64,000 nucleotides of DNA from Jiangella mangrovi (GTDB taxonomy: Bacteria; Actinomycetota; Actinomycetes; Jiangellales; Jiangellaceae). The position numbers and the translations under genes were made by a program. Positions within the stretch are counted from its first letter, which is position 1, and every line of letters starts with the position of its first letter. The notes beneath the pieces are model-generated. The model was not told where the DNA came from. It ran no database searches and worked only from the letters and a program-made list of their open reading frames with translations. Shown here piece after piece: positions 62,770 to 64,000 of the stretch. The stretch lies in the NCBI RefSeq assembly GCF_014204975.1, contig NZ_JACHMM010000001.1, forward strand, positions 1,240,001 to 1,304,000, read 5' to 3'.

Positions 62770-64000
62770 GACGATGACTCCTCAGTGGTGATGTCAGGTG
62801 CTGCGGGGAGCAGGCCGCCGGGAGCGGCCAGCGAGTAGGTGGCGACGACGGTCGTCCCGTCGGTGTCGACGTTCGCCGGCGTGAACGGCGCGGGCTGCCC
62901 GAGCAGCCACAGCGCCAGCCGGGCGGCCTCGTCGTCGGTCGGCAGCCCGCTCAGCACCAGCTGCCGCCGGGTGCCCGCGTCCTCGCCGGGCAGTGCCGGC
63001 AGTGCGATGTCCAGCTCGTGCGTGCCCGAGAGCTTGCCGAGGACGATCACGAGCCGCGGGTCGATCCGGCCCGCGGCCGCGATCTCCCGGGCGGCGGCGT
63101 CGAAGGTCAGGGCGTCGTTGCGCATCAGCTGGCCGGCGGCGTACTGGACCCGGCGTCTCTCGTCGGCGGCCACGGCCTCGGCGACCTCGCGGCCGAACGG
63201 GTGGATCGCGCGGATCTCGACGCGGTCGTCGCCGGTGCCGAACTCGGCGACCGGCGTCGACTCGGCCAGCGCCGCCCGGACGTCGGGCCGGTCGGTGTCG
63301 TCGGCACGCAGCGCGGCCGTCGACACCACGTAGTCGTAGTGCGTCCAGCCCGGCGGCCGCGGCTCGAACCGCTGCGCCACCGGAACGGCGGCACCGAGCG
63401 GCCGCGCCTCCGCCGGGAGCTCGGCCGTGCGGAAGCTCGTGAACGGCAGCACCCCGCCCGCGCCGAACCCGGACCGCAGCAGGTCCGCCCGCATGGTGTG
63501 GTCGACGACCAGCCGGCCGTCGCGGGGCACGTTCGCCTCGAGCCAGCGCTCGGCCTGCTCGACCGGCGCGATCGGGTTGTCGCGCAGCAGCGGGCGCAGC
63601 TCACCCGGCCAGGTCGCCGCGACGGCCACGACCAGCACGGCCGCCGCCGTCGTCGCCATGATGCCCAGCGGGGTCGCCTCGGGCCGGCCGCGCACGGCGA
63701 TCAGCCGGACCGCCAGCCGGTGCGCGCCCGCCGGGAGCAGCAGCGCCGCCAGCGGCACCGCGGCGACCGTCAGAGCGACGGGTGCCGACCCGGCCGGCAG
63801 CACGATCAGCAGCACGAGGGTGAGCAGTGCGGCGCCGAGCGGTCGCAGCGGCCGGAACAGCAGCGCGCCGATCGCGGCCACCGGCGTCAGCGCCAGCAGC
63901 ACCGGATCCAGCGCCCACAGGTCGCCGAGCGACTCCTCGCCCGGCAGCGGCTCCCGGCCGATGAGCGTGACCAGCACGTACGCGTAGCCTCCGACGGCCG
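62766..64000 (-). CDS. Large integral membrane protein, N-terminal part off window
   Basis: The visible 411 codons are open to base 64000 and continue beyond, so the first possible GTG at 63977 is not the true start. At least four hydrophobic helices occupy the visible N-terminal 150 residues (VLLALTPVAAIGALLF, AALLTLVLLIVLPAG, ALTVAAVPLAALLLP, IMATTAAAVLVVAVA). A soluble extracellular domain of about 270 residues follows (NPIAPVEQAERWLEANVPRD onward). This layout matches the C-terminal part of GT39-like or dolichyl-mannosyltransferase-like membrane proteins. It overlaps the DUF4397 gene by 4 nt, forming a three-gene envelope operon with the sortase. Confidence 0.7.
   Translation of the reverse strand, partial: AVGGYAYVLVTLIGREPLPGEESLGDLWALDPVLLALTPVAAIGALLFRPLRPLGAALLTLVLLIVLPAGSAPVALTVAAVPLAALLLPAGAHRLAVRLIAVRGRPEATPLGIMATTAAAVLVVAVAATWPGELRPLLRDNPIAPVEQAERWLEANVPRDGRLVVDHTMRADLLRSGFGAGGVLPFTSFRTAELPAEARPLGAAVPVAQRFEPRPPGWTHYDYVVSTAALRADDTDRPDVRAALAESTPVAEFGTGDDRVEIRAIHPFGREVAEAVAADERRRVQYAAGQLMRNDALTFDAAAREIAAAGRIDPRLVIVLGKLSGTHELDIALPALPGEDAGTRRQLVLSGLPTDDEAARLALWLLGQPAPFTPANVDTDGTTVVATYSLAAPGGLLPAAPDITTEESSS

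Overview
The window is high-GC actinobacterial chromosome. Frequent GTG/TTG starts, tightly packed genes, SenX3/RegX3, CarD, mycothiol glycosyltransferase MshA, an MsiK-type shared sugar ATPase, an AfsR/SARP regulator and class E and F sortases all point to a soil-type actinomycete, perhaps of the Jiangella or Streptomyces kind. The genus is a guess. No phage, plasmid, insertion sequence or CRISPR array was seen. Most genes are chromosomal housekeeping or carbohydrate/envelope genes.

Layout. 1-5.5 kb: an FAD oxidoreductase cut by the left edge, a sortase-anchored metzincin protease, a divergent class E sortase with a tiny membrane partner, and a 62-bp tandem duplication ending in a hairpin. 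5.5-11 kb: threonine synthase with a MoaD-like sulfur carrier, a broken ribbon-helix-helix gene, and the trehalose pair otsB/otsA with DUF3263 between. 11-12.7 kb: a Pro/Glu-rich protein and two DUF202 membrane proteins. 12.7-16 kb: an amino-sugar / peptidoglycan-recycling block (murQ, a DasR-like GntR regulator, a divergent secreted GHL10 glycosidase) with a DasR-like operator between. 16-25.3 kb: GH116 glycosidase, SARP regulator, TatA, a secreted protein and a fused SecDF; then tRNA-Thr. 25.6-42.5 kb: assorted enzymes and transporters, MsiK with a LacI regulator, DUF4032, an LPDTG beta-propeller protein, a decayed Fic gene, TrmH-type and RlmB methyltransferases, acyl-CoA dehydrogenase, cysS.

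42.5-60 kb is the most interesting part. The block cysS-rlmB / ispF-ispD-carD / regX3-senX3 / phoU / gpmA-mshA, which usually sits close together in actinomycetes, is interrupted twice. One interruption holds L-fucose-type catabolic genes (aldo/keto reductase, L-fuconate dehydratase, SDR dehydrogenase). The other holds a GntR/FCD regulator with a ribose-type ABC importer. Both carry the same palindrome, AACATCSGATGTCT, upstream of their first genes, so I predict one regulon under the FCD regulator. A PHO box of 11-nt direct repeats lies between senX3 and phoU.

60-64 kb: an L,D-transpeptidase with duplicated peptidoglycan-binding repeats, a class F sortase overlapping a DUF4397 surface protein, and a large membrane protein that runs off the right edge. 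Many convergent pairs overlap at their 3' ends. Several starts were moved inward from the longest reading frame using Shine-Dalgarno or -10 evidence.
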